DNA of 18,288 nt, from NCBI GenBank assembly GCA_964420045.1, contig CAYQPQ010000020.1:1-18288 (forward strand), written 5' to 3'. The position numbers were made by a program, and so were the translations under genes. The notes below the pieces were generated by a model, which did no database searches, had not been told where the DNA came from, and worked only from the letters and a program-made list of their open reading frames with translations. Position 1 is the stretch's first letter; the number at the start of each line of letters is the position of its first letter. Below, piece after piece: positions 1 through 6,488 of the stretch. Source of the stretch: GCA-016699975 sp964420045 (GTDB taxonomy: Bacteria; Patescibacteriota; Minisyncoccia; Moranbacterales; UBA1568).

Positions 1-65
1 TAGCTCAACGGATAGAGCAGGGCTCTTCTAAGGCCTTGATGGGGGTTCGATTCCCTCTCGGGGCA
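1..65 (+). tRNA. tRNA-Arg (anticodon TCT), 5' end outside window
   Basis: The D-arm, anticodon arm, T-arm and 3' acceptor strand are visible; the seven 5' acceptor bases lie before the window. The anticodon stem GGGCT/GGCCT encloses loop CTTCTAA, giving anticodon TCT (Arg, AGA codons). The T-arm is GGGGG-TTCGATT-CCCTC and the 3' strand ends TCGGGGC plus discriminator A. The next bases are CA, so CCA is not fully encoded. It is followed 33 bp later by tRNA-His on the same strand, probably in one transcript; a short hairpin (GCCGGA/TCTTCGGC region, 81-96) lies between them. Confidence 0.93.
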
Positions 66-98
66 CAGAAAAACAAAACAGCCGGAAGTCTTCGGCGG

Positions 99-173
99 GG
101 TGACTATCGTTCAATGGTAGGACGGTGGTTTGTGGTACCACCAACGAGGGTTCGATTCCCTCTAGTCACCCCA
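99..173 (+). tRNA. tRNA-His (anticodon GTG), CCA encoded
   Basis: This is a full cloverleaf with the extra G(-1) typical of tRNA-His, paired to C73. The acceptor is GTGACTA/TAGTCAC, the anticodon stem is GTGGT/ACCAC and the loop TTGTGGT has anticodon GTG. The T-arm is GAGGG-TTCGATT-CCCTC. A genomic CCA follows directly (171-173), unlike the other tRNAs in the window. Confidence 0.95.
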
Positions 174-193
174 GCGAAGATTTCTTTCTCTCC

Positions 194-230
194 AACAAAA
201 AAACAGCCTTCATAGGGCTGTTTTTTTGTT
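194..230 (+). terminator. Intrinsic terminator after tRNA-Arg/tRNA-His, probably bidirectional
   Basis: Stem CAGCCT/GGGCTG (204-209 with 215-220) has loop TCATA. It is flanked by seven A's on the left and seven T's on the right, which extend the stem. It ends the plus-strand tRNA transcript. Because the A-tract gives a U-tract on the other strand, it can also end the minus-strand ddl/ppa/alkD transcript, whose last stop codon is at 245. Confidence 0.9.
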
Positions 231-244
231 TCTCACTTCCGAAA

Positions 245-970
245 TCAATGTGACACTTTCTTCAAAAAATACTGTCGTTTCTTGGGAGGAAATTTCTCAA
301 TCGCATACCGGAGCATGGTCCGCGGCATCTGATTTGCATACTGCTCAAGAAATCGAACGAGTGTTGCATCATCCCGCTTCCCCACTTCGCGAAGCATCCA
401 TCCTGCCGCCTTGTGAATCAAGTCATGCGCATCATAAATGAAGATTGTTGCCATTGAGAGCGTATCGCGGAAGTCCCCGTTTCGTATAAAACGAGCTGTT
501 GCAAGAATCGCCATCCGCCGTTCCCAGAGATTCTTCGAACGAGCCCACACGGAAAGAATCTTTCGATCTTTACAGTGAGACAAGAAATCCCCGACAATAT
601 TCGGCGTCGTCACGTCCACCAAATCCCAGTTATTCACCGCCGCCCGATGCACCACATAGAAATCAAAAACTTCTCGCTTCCCCGACATATCACTTGCTTT
701 CTCATATCGAAGCACCAGGATAAGCAGCCCGATCATTCGCTCCTCATGCCACAAACTTTTCAAAAGCGCTTCAATATCCGAGTATTCAATATCCCGATAT
801 TCTTTCGCTAATTTCCGCTGCTCCCCCATTGTCAGCCCAAGAAATCGATCCCCTTCACCGTATTCGCCCTTCCCCGTCTTGAAAAACCGCGCATTTGCCA
901 ATGCCCGCTCCTGCGTACCGCATTTCCGAATATCACGCTTGAGTTCCGAGAGATTCATAATATCAGTCAT
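245..970 (-). CDS. AlkD-like DNA alkylation repair glycosylase
   Basis: 241-residue protein matching the HEAT-repeat AlkD family, which removes cationic 3- and 7-alkylpurines from DNA without base flipping. The family's key residues can be placed: Trp115 and Asp119 in NNWDLVD, Arg152 in LWERRMAI and Trp191 in AAGWMLREVG. They correspond, from memory, to Trp109, Asp113, Arg148 and Trp187 of Bacillus cereus AlkD. The length is normal for the family. The ATG at 970 lies one base after the stop of the upstream pyrophosphatase-like gene, so the two are translationally close. A GGAGA motif lies about 12 nt before this ATG, which is rather far. An alternative ATG four codons in has no better ribosome site. 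It is the last gene of the ddl group and ends just before a bidirectional terminator. Confidence 0.92.
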   Translation of the reverse strand: MTDIMNLSELKRDIRKCGTQERALANARFFKTGKGEYGEGDRFLGLTMGEQRKLAKEYRDIEYSDIEALLKSLWHEERMIGLLILVLRYEKASDMSGKREVFDFYVVHRAAVNNWDLVDVTTPNIVGDFLSHCKDRKILSVWARSKNLWERRMAILATARFIRNGDFRDTLSMATIFIYDAHDLIHKAAGWMLREVGKRDDATLVRFLEQYANQMPRTMLRYAIEKFPPKKRQYFLKKVSH

Positions 971-971
971 T

Positions 972-1328
972 TCATCGAATAATCTCCGACTGAAAAAATT
1001 GTTCCTGAAAATTTATTGCCTTTCGAATATCTTCATCACTCATATTCTCAGATGTTTTCGAAACAACCACCAGCTTGTCGTCATCATCGTTCAGACGGTG
1101 AATAATCGCAGTGCACTTTCCAGAAAAGGATTCGATTGGCTTTTCAACACCGAGGACATACGCATCCAATTCCTCTCCGTCCGGCGACTTGGTGCTGGGA
1201 ATATACCCGTAGTTCACTCTGTATACAAAACCATACTTCGGATGCCTGCTTCCAAGCGCGCGATCAATGACTACCTCGACTTCTTTCCCGAGATAAAATG
1301 TGGCAAGTTTAAGAGATATGGATTCCAT
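972..1328 (-). CDS. Short, divergent inorganic pyrophosphatase (family I) homologue
   Basis: 118 residues that align with the core of family I soluble pyrophosphatases (PPi to 2 Pi): NYGYIP (39-44), the metal-site segment DGEELDAYVLG (50-60), GKCTAIIHRL and an acidic stretch DDDDK before LVVV. It is much shorter than the roughly 175-residue E. coli enzyme, lacking the N-terminal strands and most of the C-terminal helix. In the signature D-x-D-P-x-D the middle Asp is Glu52, and the Lys/Glu pair that precedes NYGYI in E. coli has no clear equivalent. Activity on PPi is therefore uncertain. The ATG at 1328 has no clear Shine-Dalgarno motif; about 100 nt separate it from ddl upstream, with a weak CCAGC/GCTGG hairpin (1342-1360). 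It overlaps nothing and abuts the alkD start. Confidence 0.8.
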   Translation of the reverse strand: MESISLKLATFYLGKEVEVVIDRALGSRHPKYGFVYRVNYGYIPSTKSPDGEELDAYVLGVEKPIESFSGKCTAIIHRLNDDDDKLVVVSKTSENMSDEDIRKAINFQEQFFQSEIIR

Positions 1329-1429
1329 ATTCAGATTACTACCAGCCGACTTTCATGCTGGCAGAAAGAAACAAGTATCGTGTCATTTATTGCCCCGGAC
1401 GAAATTTTATTCTCCCAATTCTCCTTCAT

Positions 1430-2443
1430 TTACCTGATTCTTTCCAAAGCAAGTGCAATTTGTTTCTCCACGAACTCGAAAAAGGTCATACCAGCAACCA
1501 GAGCTTCCTTTGGACAAAGACTGGTTTCGGTCTGCCCTGGTACGGTATTAATCTCAAGAAAAAAGAGACGCCCCTCAAAGTCAAGACGAAAATCCGAACG
1601 CGTCAAACCGTCACACCCAAGCGTCGTATGCACCAAAATAGAAAACTTTCGGATACGGTCGGCTATTTCCTCCGAAAGAACAGCGGGACACACTTCTTCT
1701 GAAGCATTCGGCGTATACTTAGCGCCGTAGTCGAAGAATTCTGAGCTTTTCGGAATTATTTCTATAATCGGAAGCGCTTCGATATTCGTCTGTCCCGTAT
1801 TGCCCATGACGCCGCAGGAAAATTCTCGTCCCGGAATATATCGTTGAACCATCACTGCTTCATCCTCACACCACGCCCTCTCAAGTGCCAAAGAAACATC
1901 ATGCGCATCGTGCACTATGGAAACACCAACGCTCGATCCGGACGCATTCGGCTTCACCACACAAGGAAAACCAAAAGAATCACAAACTTTTTCGGAAACC
2001 GATTGAGCAATTTCTCCCTTACGCACAAGAAAGAAGTCCGGAACCGGCACAGATGCACCCCGAACCGCTTCCGAACATTTCGCCTTGTCCATACCGAGCG
2101 CACTCGCTGCCACCCCTGAGCCGGTATAGGGAATATTCGCTTTTTCCAAGATTGCCTGAACGGTTCCGTCTTCGCCAAATTTTCCGTGGAGCGCAATAAA
2201 AACAACGTCCGCGATCTTTGAAAGTGACAGCACATCTATTTCGCGTTTTTCTTTCAAAGAGGGTGCGTCCGATTCGAGTAACCACTGCCCTTCGACACTT
2301 ATGGAAACAATCGATACAAGGTATCGCTCATTCGAAAGAGCGCGAGCCACCTGTCGCCCCGTTTGAAGCGATACCTCCCGCTCACTGGAAGTCCCTCCAC
2401 ATAAAACAGCAGCACGAATTCTCTTTTGTATAACTTCTTCCAT
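1430..2443 (-). CDS. ddl: D-alanine--D-alanine ligase
   Basis: 337 residues, full length for an ATP-grasp D-Ala-D-Ala ligase, which makes the terminal dipeptide of peptidoglycan precursors in the cytoplasm. Visible motifs: N-terminal CGGTSSEREVSL with Glu21, HGKFGEDGTVQ (86-95), the ATP-site segment VVKPNASGSSVGVS with Ser170, the omega-loop FFDYGAKY with Lys242-Tyr243, and the metal/substrate segment TRSDFRLD...FLEINTVPGQT. Glu21, Ser170 and Tyr243 match, from memory, the E. coli DdlB triad Glu15, Ser150 and Tyr216. The Tyr at the last position argues for D-Ala-D-Ala rather than D-Ala-D-lactate. GAGGAA lies about 11 nt before the ATG. It is first in a minus-strand group with the pyrophosphatase-like and AlkD genes. 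Confidence 0.97.
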   Translation of the reverse strand: MEEVIQKRIRAAVLCGGTSSEREVSLQTGRQVARALSNERYLVSIVSISVEGQWLLESDAPSLKEKREIDVLSLSKIADVVFIALHGKFGEDGTVQAILEKANIPYTGSGVAASALGMDKAKCSEAVRGASVPVPDFFLVRKGEIAQSVSEKVCDSFGFPCVVKPNASGSSVGVSIVHDAHDVSLALERAWCEDEAVMVQRYIPGREFSCGVMGNTGQTNIEALPIIEIIPKSSEFFDYGAKYTPNASEEVCPAVLSEEIADRIRKFSILVHTTLGCDGLTRSDFRLDFEGRLFFLEINTVPGQTETSLCPKEALVAGMTFFEFVEKQIALALERIR

Positions 2444-2569
2444 ATCTATGACGGTTCCTCAATCTTCACAGCAAAAAGAAATCTGAGAAGAGAGTTCTTT
2501 TCGAGTCGATGTTTCATATTGCCAAATATACATCAATCCTACTCCCCTTTTTCCCCTCTTTCAAGCCAA

Positions 2570-2603
2570 AACAAAAACAACTTCACGATATGTGAAGTTG
2601 TTT
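2570..2603 (-). terminator. Intrinsic terminator of the tRNA-Met/tRNA-Asp transcript
   Basis: A perfect 12-bp stem (2575-2586 with 2592-2603, AAACAACTTCAC/GTGAAGTTGTTT) has a 5-nt loop. Read on the minus strand it begins 5 nt after the tRNA-Asp 3' end and is followed by TTGTTTTGG. It separates the tRNA pair from ddl. Confidence 0.85.
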
Positions 2604-2608
2604 CATTG

Positions 2609-2682
2609 CGGGGACGACCGGGCTCGAACCGGCGACCTTCTGCGTGACAGGCAGACGCTCTAACCAACTGAGCTACGCCCCC
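2609..2682 (-). tRNA. tRNA-Asp (anticodon GTC)
   Basis: Complete cloverleaf on the minus strand. The acceptor is GGGGGCG/CGTCCCC (one G-U pair) with discriminator G. The anticodon stem is TCTGC/GCAGA with loop CTGTCAC, anticodon GTC. The T-arm is GCCGG-TTCGAGC-CCGGT. CCA is not encoded. It lies 15 bp downstream of tRNA-Met on the same strand. Confidence 0.95.
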
Positions 2683-2697
2683 AACTGTTCCTGCGAG

Positions 2698-2771
2698 TAC
2701 CAGGGGAGAGATTCGAACTCTCGACCCCGGGCTTATGAGTCCCGTGCTCTAACCAACTGAGCTACCCTGGC
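2698..2771 (-). tRNA. tRNA with CAT anticodon (elongator Met, possibly Ile2)
   Basis: Complete cloverleaf on the minus strand. The acceptor is GCCAGGG/CCCTGGT with a G1-U72 wobble and discriminator A. The D-arm is GCTC...GAGC. The anticodon arm CGGGA-CTCATAA-GCCCG has anticodon CAT, with a non-paired A31/G39. It lacks the C1 x A72 mismatch of an initiator, and a separate initiator lies at 4838-4911. CAT could also be the lysidine-modified Ile2 tRNA; sequence alone does not decide. Confidence 0.9.
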
Positions 2772-2819
2772 GAATACTATCAAGAAACTTTCCCATCTGT
2801 CCAGAGAATGGAGCAGCGG

Positions 2820-2844
2820 GAAGAAAACGAGGCGGAAGTCCGCC
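2820..2844 (-). terminator. Terminator-like hairpin after the ABC exporter gene
   Basis: The palindrome GGCGGA-AG-TCCGCC (2831-2844) lies 33 nt past the stop codon. Read on the minus strand it is followed by TCGTTTTCTT. The short U-rich tract fits a Rho-independent terminator. The GGCGGA/TCCGCC arms resemble the dispersed palindromes elsewhere in the window but face the other way. Confidence 0.55.
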
Positions 2845-2877
2845 GTATCGACAGCCTATCAGAAAGACTGGATTCTT

Positions 2878-4686
2878 TCAAGCGGCAGAGCCTTCATCAA
2901 AGTCCTCTTCCTTCAAAAATCCGCCTGTCTGCCGGTTCCAGAGATGCGCATAGAGCCCGCTCTTGGCAAGGAGGGTGTCATGACTCCCTTCTTCCTCGAT
3001 TTTCCCTCCACGGTTGAGCACAATAATACGGTCAAGCTTGCGAATCGTACTCAATCGATGCGCGATAACAACAGCCGTCTTTCCGGACATAAGGTCATCG
3101 AGCGCCTCCTGTATCGCGTGTTCACTCTCGGAATCAAGCGAGCTCGTCGCTTCGTCCAAGACAAGAATCTCCGCATCTTTCAAAATAGCGCGCGCAATAG
3201 CAACTCGCTGACGTTCTCCGCCCGAAAGTTTCACGCCACGCTCCCCGACAAGTGTGTCATACCCATTCGGAAGCCGCGAGATAAAATCATGCGCCTCAGC
3301 TTTCTTCGCTGCGGCAATCACCGCCTCATCCGAGGCATCCGGCTTGCCATACGCGATATTCTCACGAATCGAACGATGAAAGAGCATTGGCTCCTGCGGC
3401 ACATAGGAAATATGCGAGCGAAGATCATCTTGCCGAATACGCTTGATATCCTGTCCATCTATCAAAATCTTTCCTGATTGCGGATCAACAAATCGCAACA
3501 GAAGCTTCGTCACTGTCGACTTCCCTGCACCGGACGGCCCAACGACGCCCACCTTCTCACCGTCTCGAATCGCAAGCGAGAAATCTTCAAACACCGTCTC
3601 TCCGTCGGCATATCCAAACGACACTCGATCAAATGCAATGCTTCCTCGGCGCATACGATCCTCTTCCGGATGCTCCGAGTCGAAGATGTCTGGTGCCGCA
3701 TCGAATACCTCTATCATTTCGTCGGCATAGGCAAGACTCCCGGTCATTTTCGAAAATACTCGCCCAACAGCAAAAAGTGTCTGAGAGATAGAAGTGATGT
3801 AGATTTGCACCAATACAACCGTTCCAGTCGAAATCGAGCCCTCAAGCCAGAGCCGAATTGCCCCATACATGCCGCCAATTTCCAAAATACTCAGAAGACT
3901 CATCTGAACCACAAAGGTGAGATTTTGAAAATTCCACGCTCGACGGCGCAACTTTTCCTCCACGTCGGTCGATTCCTCAAACCGATACTGTTCGCGAATA
4001 CCAGATGAGAACATCTTGACAGCGAGCATATTCGAAACAACATCCGAAAGCCTTCCAACAACCACAGAGTCTTGCTCAGCAACCGCCAAATCATACGGCG
4101 CCTTCTTTTTCGAAAGCCACCAAGCTGCCAAAAGATAGAACGCTGTCCATCCAAAGAATCCCACTCCCAACATCGGAGAAATGACGAGTAACGTTACCAA
4201 AATTCCAGTCAGATTCACCAGCGTCATCCATATCGAAAAAATCATCTGATCAAATAGATCTTCAAACGACTTTACATATCGCTTCGCCTTCGCTATTAAA
4301 CTCCCAACAAAATTCCCCGAAAAGAAACGGTAGCTGTGTCGTTCCAAAGCGAAGAATGTCCGATCGGACACATGCTTCATAATCCGACTTTGCACAAAGA
4401 CTATTGCATAATCCCCTACTCGGTAGAGAATCTGATAGACAGCAATACAGGCAACAAGCCAATAAAAATTTTGAAAGAGACGCTCAGCGACGTCGCTCCG
4501 AATATTCGCAGTGGACACAGTATCGATAATGCTCCGATACACCAGCGGAAACACTGCATGCGAAACAAGCGTCGCCAATCCATACGCGGCGAACACGAGA
4601 AACGTCAAAAACCAATACCCCTTAAACGAAGGCGCATAGGATGAAAAAACTCGCACAAGTAAATTGCCTGACTTTCGTTCCGACAT
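2878..4686 (-). CDS. ABC exporter, fused membrane and ATPase half-transporter
   Basis: 602 residues, a standard type IV (ABCB/MsbA-like) half-transporter that works as a homo- or heterodimer in the cytoplasmic membrane. The N-terminal roughly 320 residues carry about six membrane helices (first at about 24-48). The ATPase domain follows: Walker A GPSGAGKST (383-391), Q-loop Gln431 in YVPQEP, signature LSGGERQR (487-494), Walker B ILVLDE (507-512) and the switch His543 in AHRLST. All catalytic residues are present. The substrate cannot be named; lipids, peptides or drugs are possible. It stands alone: no partner half-transporter or periplasmic adaptor is adjacent. The ATG at 4686 is preceded by AAGAGTGAG at a loose distance. 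A hairpin (4711-4742) lies in the presumed 5' leader, and a terminator-like hairpin follows the stop. Confidence 0.95.
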   Translation of the reverse strand: MSERKSGNLLVRVFSSYAPSFKGYWFLTFLVFAAYGLATLVSHAVFPLVYRSIIDTVSTANIRSDVAERLFQNFYWLVACIAVYQILYRVGDYAIVFVQSRIMKHVSDRTFFALERHSYRFFSGNFVGSLIAKAKRYVKSFEDLFDQMIFSIWMTLVNLTGILVTLLVISPMLGVGFFGWTAFYLLAAWWLSKKKAPYDLAVAEQDSVVVGRLSDVVSNMLAVKMFSSGIREQYRFEESTDVEEKLRRRAWNFQNLTFVVQMSLLSILEIGGMYGAIRLWLEGSISTGTVVLVQIYITSISQTLFAVGRVFSKMTGSLAYADEMIEVFDAAPDIFDSEHPEEDRMRRGSIAFDRVSFGYADGETVFEDFSLAIRDGEKVGVVGPSGAGKSTVTKLLLRFVDPQSGKILIDGQDIKRIRQDDLRSHISYVPQEPMLFHRSIRENIAYGKPDASDEAVIAAAKKAEAHDFISRLPNGYDTLVGERGVKLSGGERQRVAIARAILKDAEILVLDEATSSLDSESEHAIQEALDDLMSGKTAVVIAHRLSTIRKLDRIIVLNRGGKIEEEGSHDTLLAKSGLYAHLWNRQTGGFLKEEDFDEGSAA

Positions 4687-4710
4687 ACACTATTACTCAC
4701 TCTTACAGAC

Positions 4711-4742
4711 GAAATACCCCCATCGGAAGACGGGGATATTTC
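4711..4742 (-). promoter_or_regulatory. Hairpin in the 5' leader of the ABC exporter gene
   Basis: GAAATA-CCCC pairs with GGGG-ATATTTC (one bulged base), about 25 nt before the ATG. There is no U-tract after it on the minus strand, so it does not look like a terminator. It could shape the leader RNA of the exporter or be the 3' end of the upstream tRNA-fMet transcript. No regulator can be inferred. Confidence 0.35.
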
Positions 4743-4768
4743 ACAAGCTCCTTCTGATTTTCCTCAAT

Positions 4769-4817
4769 GTTGCGGGGGCAGGATTTCCTACCTGCCGGCA
4801 GGCAGGGAACCTGCGAC
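4769..4817 (-). pseudogene. 3' fragment of a duplicated tRNA-fMet with a 20-bp palindrome in its T-loop
   Basis: Bases 4769-4786 and 4807-4817 are identical to the corresponding part of the intact tRNA-fMet (its acceptor 3' strand and T-arm). They are interrupted by exactly 20 bp at 4787-4806. On the RNA-sense strand the insertion falls in the T-loop after TTC (TTC|AAAT). Upstream of the T-arm and the end of the variable loop the similarity stops, so the anticodon arm, D-arm and 5' acceptor are missing. It lies 20 bp downstream of the intact copy. Confidence 0.85.
4787..4806. repeat. 20-bp palindrome, CCTGCC/GGCAGG type, in a tRNA-fMet fragment
   Basis: CCTACCTGCCGGCAGGCAGG, self-complementary except for one base pair. 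It is the same element as at 5542-5561 apart from one base. From memory, this palindrome recurs in Parcubacteria-type genomes; that was not checked here. The host sequence resumes exactly on both sides. Confidence 0.85.
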
Positions 4818-4836
4818 ATCCGTAGTCTTATTCACT

Positions 4837-4911
<75 letters not shown>

Positions 4912-5163
4912 GTATTTTAGCTGTTCCTTTCCACAACCCGATTTCCAATACTTTTCGCGTTGTCGCGCCTCACGACTATCAGAACAGGTCTCCAACTTCG
5001 ACACAGCGACAATGCTCTTACTTCTTGTATACATACTCTTTCCCCTTCGGTGCTCGCGTACCCTTCTCTTCAAATCATTCGTCATTCCAATGTATGCCTT
5101 CCCATCACTCAAACGCAGAGCATACACCACATACATATTCATTGCAAACACGATCTATGCGAG

Positions 5164-5182
5164 CCCGCCTACGGCGGGTAAA
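5164..5182. repeat. Palindrome CCCGCC-TAC-GGCGGG in a tRNA-fMet fragment
   Basis: A perfect 6-bp GC stem with a 3-nt loop (5164-5178) plus GTAAA-type tail bases, together forming one inserted block between the D-loop and the 3' D-stem of the fMet fragment. Confidence 0.75.
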
Positions 5183-5189
5183 CTGCCAG

Positions 5190-5210
5190 CTTGTCCGCCT
5201 ATGCGGCGGA
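5190..5210. repeat. Palindrome TCCGCC-TATGC-GGCGGA in a tRNA-fMet fragment
   Basis: A perfect 6-bp stem (5194-5199 with 5205-5210) and 5-nt loop, inserted in the D-loop position. Its arms match the palindrome at 15988-16005. Confidence 0.75.
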
Positions 5211-5283
5211 ACTGCTCCACCCCGCGGTAATATGAATACTGCGACAGTATCTCTGATAATACAAGAATCTCTTTCAAACGTCA

Positions 5284-5349
5284 ATCAGTGGGCGTGCCAA
5301 GACTCGTCCAGTCATCCGACCGGACGCCCCAGCGGATGATGGGGCGAAC
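5284..5349 (-). pseudogene. 3' fragment of a duplicated tRNA-Ile with two 20-nt hairpins at its T-loop
   Basis: Bases 5284-5305 repeat the 3' end and flank of the intact tRNA-Ile (ATCAGTGGGCGTGCCAAGACTC). The match breaks in the T-loop after TTC on the RNA-sense strand. Forty bases follow (5306-5345) that fold as two consecutive 20-nt hairpins. Then GAAC, the next T-loop bases, resumes for only 4 nt, so the right-hand junction is weakly supported. Confidence 0.6.
5306..5345. repeat. Two tandem 20-nt hairpins
   Basis: Hairpin 1 (5306-5325) pairs GTCC-GTC with GAC-GGAC around an A/C mismatch and a 4-nt loop. Hairpin 2 (5326-5345) pairs GCCCCA with TGGGGC. Their sequences differ from the other palindromes, but each is the same length as the 20-bp inserts at 4787 and 5542. 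Confidence 0.55.
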
Positions 5350-5394
5350 AGTGAGACATCCCAGTCACACCACCAGAGCACTCTCTTCCATCAG

Positions 5395-5468
5395 TGGGCG
5401 TGCCAAGACTCGAACTTGGGACCTCGACATTATCAGTGTCGCGCTCTAACCACCTGAGCTACACGCCC
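5395..5468 (-). tRNA. tRNA-Ile (anticodon GAT)
   Basis: Complete cloverleaf on the minus strand. The acceptor GGGCGTG/CACGCCC is fully paired with discriminator A. The anticodon stem is CGACA/TGTCG with loop CTGATAA, anticodon GAT. The T-arm is CCAAG-TTCGAGT-CTTGG. CCA is not encoded. A pseudo-tRNA sharing its first 22 bases lies just upstream and a copy of its 3' end lies downstream. Confidence 0.95.
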
Positions 5469-5485
5469 GAATTGTTTTCAGCTTT

Positions 5486-5583
5486 TCCACCGCACGAGAT
5501 TCGAACCCGAAACCTCCCCGATTATGCCATCGGGGGCGCTCCCTGCCTGCCGGCAGGCAGGTAACCACCTGAGCTACACGCCC
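5486..5583 (-). pseudogene. Chimeric tRNA-like sequence: tRNA-Ile 5' part, 20-bp palindrome, foreign 3' part
   Basis: On the minus strand the first 22 bases are identical to tRNA-Ile. A 20-bp palindrome (5542-5561) then sits at the D-loop/D-stem junction and GAGCGC resumes the Ile match. After that it becomes a different tRNA-like body: anticodon-like stem CCCCG/CGGGG with a 10-nt loop instead of 7, and a T-arm TCGGG-TTCGAAT-CTCGT. Its 3' strand GCGGTGG cannot pair with the 5' GGGCGTG. It is unlikely to be a working tRNA. Confidence 0.75.
5542..5561. repeat. 20-bp perfect palindrome CCTGCCTGCCGGCAGGCAGG
   Basis: Fully self-complementary. Removing it rejoins the tRNA-Ile sequence exactly (GCGCTC|TAACCACC on the plus strand). 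It is the second copy of the element at 4787-4806. Confidence 0.9.
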
Positions 5584-5682
5584 AAAAACCAACAACGCGC
5601 CGAATATCATCCGACTCTCCGTAGAATCCTATCAAAAAGACCAAGGAAACGCAAGATTCCGAACAAGACAAGGAAGAGTGCC

Positions 5683-6354
5683 TCAGCATTCCAAAAGATG
5701 TCCATTCCTTTTGAGCCACTGCCGACCGGTCTCAAAATCGGGCAACATTTCAGCAACCGTATGCCAAAAGTATTTCGAATGATTTGGATGGACAAGATGT
5801 GCGAGTTCGTGCACCACAACGGAATCAATAACAAACAAAGGCGCCATCACCAAACGAAATGTGAAGTTGAGATGCCCTTTTCCACTGCATGATCCCCAGC
5901 GCGTCCGCGCGGCGTTTATTCGAATGGAATGATAAGAAAGTCCGTGCCGCTCAGCGAAGTATGCCACTCGCTCCGCAAGAATCTTCTTTGCTTCTCGTTT
6001 GTACCACGCGCAAAACCGCTCTTTCGCTCGACTCCGAAACCGACGGAGAAGTACGAATGCATTGTCCGAAAAACTGACCGACAAGTTCCCTGCTTCCGAT
6101 ATGCGAAGCGGATACCGCTCCCCAAGATACCAAAACAACTCCCCGTCATCATACCGGTTTTCACTCAAAGAAAGACGGGATCGCATTCGTTCAACGTTTC
6201 GGCGAATCCACTCGGTATGACTTTCAATAAATGAATCGATAGAACTCACCGACACTCGAAGCGGCGCGCGTACAACAATAGTTGCATCCGATCTTACGGA
6301 AATCGACACGCTTTTGCGTTTTGATCGAACAAGCGTATACGGAAACGTCACCAT
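5683..6354 (-). CDS. YgjP/DUF45-type zinc metallopeptidase
   Basis: 223 residues from the ATG at 6354; the same frame can be opened at a TTG at 6372, giving 229. The C-terminal half carries the family's hallmarks: RTRWGSCS, then VVHELAHLVHPNHSKYFW, where His182-Glu-Leu-Ala-His186 and His192 would bind zinc, followed by the conserved end MLPDFETGRQWLK. The N-terminal part (PYTLVRSKRKSVSISV...VRAP) is the usual DUF45 beta-rich lead-in. Family members (YgjP, SprT-like) are soluble proteases; for this one the substrate is unknown. No signal peptide or membrane segment is seen. No Shine-Dalgarno motif precedes the start. It is the gene after the DUF2202 protein, separated by a terminator. Confidence 0.92.
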   Translation of the reverse strand: MVTFPYTLVRSKRKSVSISVRSDATIVVRAPLRVSVSSIDSFIESHTEWIRRNVERMRSRLSLSENRYDDGELFWYLGERYPLRISEAGNLSVSFSDNAFVLLRRFRSRAKERFCAWYKREAKKILAERVAYFAERHGLSYHSIRINAARTRWGSCSGKGHLNFTFRLVMAPLFVIDSVVVHELAHLVHPNHSKYFWHTVAEMLPDFETGRQWLKRNGHLLEC

Positions 6355-6407
6355 ACAAGAAACAAAATACAAAACGACAATGCATCAACCCGCATCAAGC
6401 ATACTTC

Positions 6408-6445
6408 GAAATACAAAACGCCGCCATTCCGGGATTGGCGGCGTT
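6408..6445 (-). terminator. Intrinsic terminator after the DUF2202 gene
   Basis: A 9-bp stem AACGCCGCC/GGCGGCGTT (6417-6425 with 6437-6445) has an 11-nt loop. On the minus strand it is followed by TTTTGTATTT. It lies 44 nt past the DUF2202 stop and 54 nt before the DUF45 start. Confidence 0.85.
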
Positions 6446-6488
6446 CGAATGCACTCTACTATTGAGAGACAGACAACTGATTGCACAC

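Larger units (their letters stand above)
5159..5226 (-). pseudogene. 5' fragment of a duplicated tRNA-fMet with two palindromes in its D-arm
   Basis: Read on the minus strand, CGCGGGGTGGAGCAGT, CTGGCAG and CTCGC match tRNA-fMet bases 1 to about 27 in order, including the GGTA just upstream of the tRNA. Two hairpin insertions interrupt it. One of 21 bp (5190-5210) falls in the D-loop before the GG pair, and one of 19 bp (5164-5182) falls at the end of the D-loop. The similarity ends at the base of the anticodon arm, immediately before the GIY-YIG gene. Confidence 0.8.

Noticed and set aside
1342..1360. CCAGC/GCTGG hairpin between ddl and the pyrophosphatase-like gene as a terminator
   Set aside because: The stem is only 5 bp, the loop is 10 nt and no U-tract follows on the minus strand.
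879..1730. 283-codon plus-strand open frame over the pyrophosphatase/ddl region
   Set aside because: It is antisense to two clearly recognisable genes, and its translation shows no family pattern.
1430..2443. Possible switch of Ddl to D-Ala-D-lactate specificity because of FFDY in the omega loop
   Set aside because: The specificity residue (Tyr216 in E. coli DdlB, Phe in depsipeptide ligases) follows the conserved Lys215, so it corresponds to Tyr243 in AKY here. It is Tyr, as in ordinary D-Ala ligases.
2772..2800. TGGACA-18-TAGTAT upstream of tRNA-Met as its promoter
   Set aside because: The -10 would end 2 nt before the tRNA, so transcription would start inside the mature tRNA.
5524..5892. 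Plus-strand reading frame with the peptide PACRQAG
   Set aside because: It reads through the 20-bp palindrome and the tRNA-like sequence and then runs antisense to the DUF45 gene; there is no protein-family signal.
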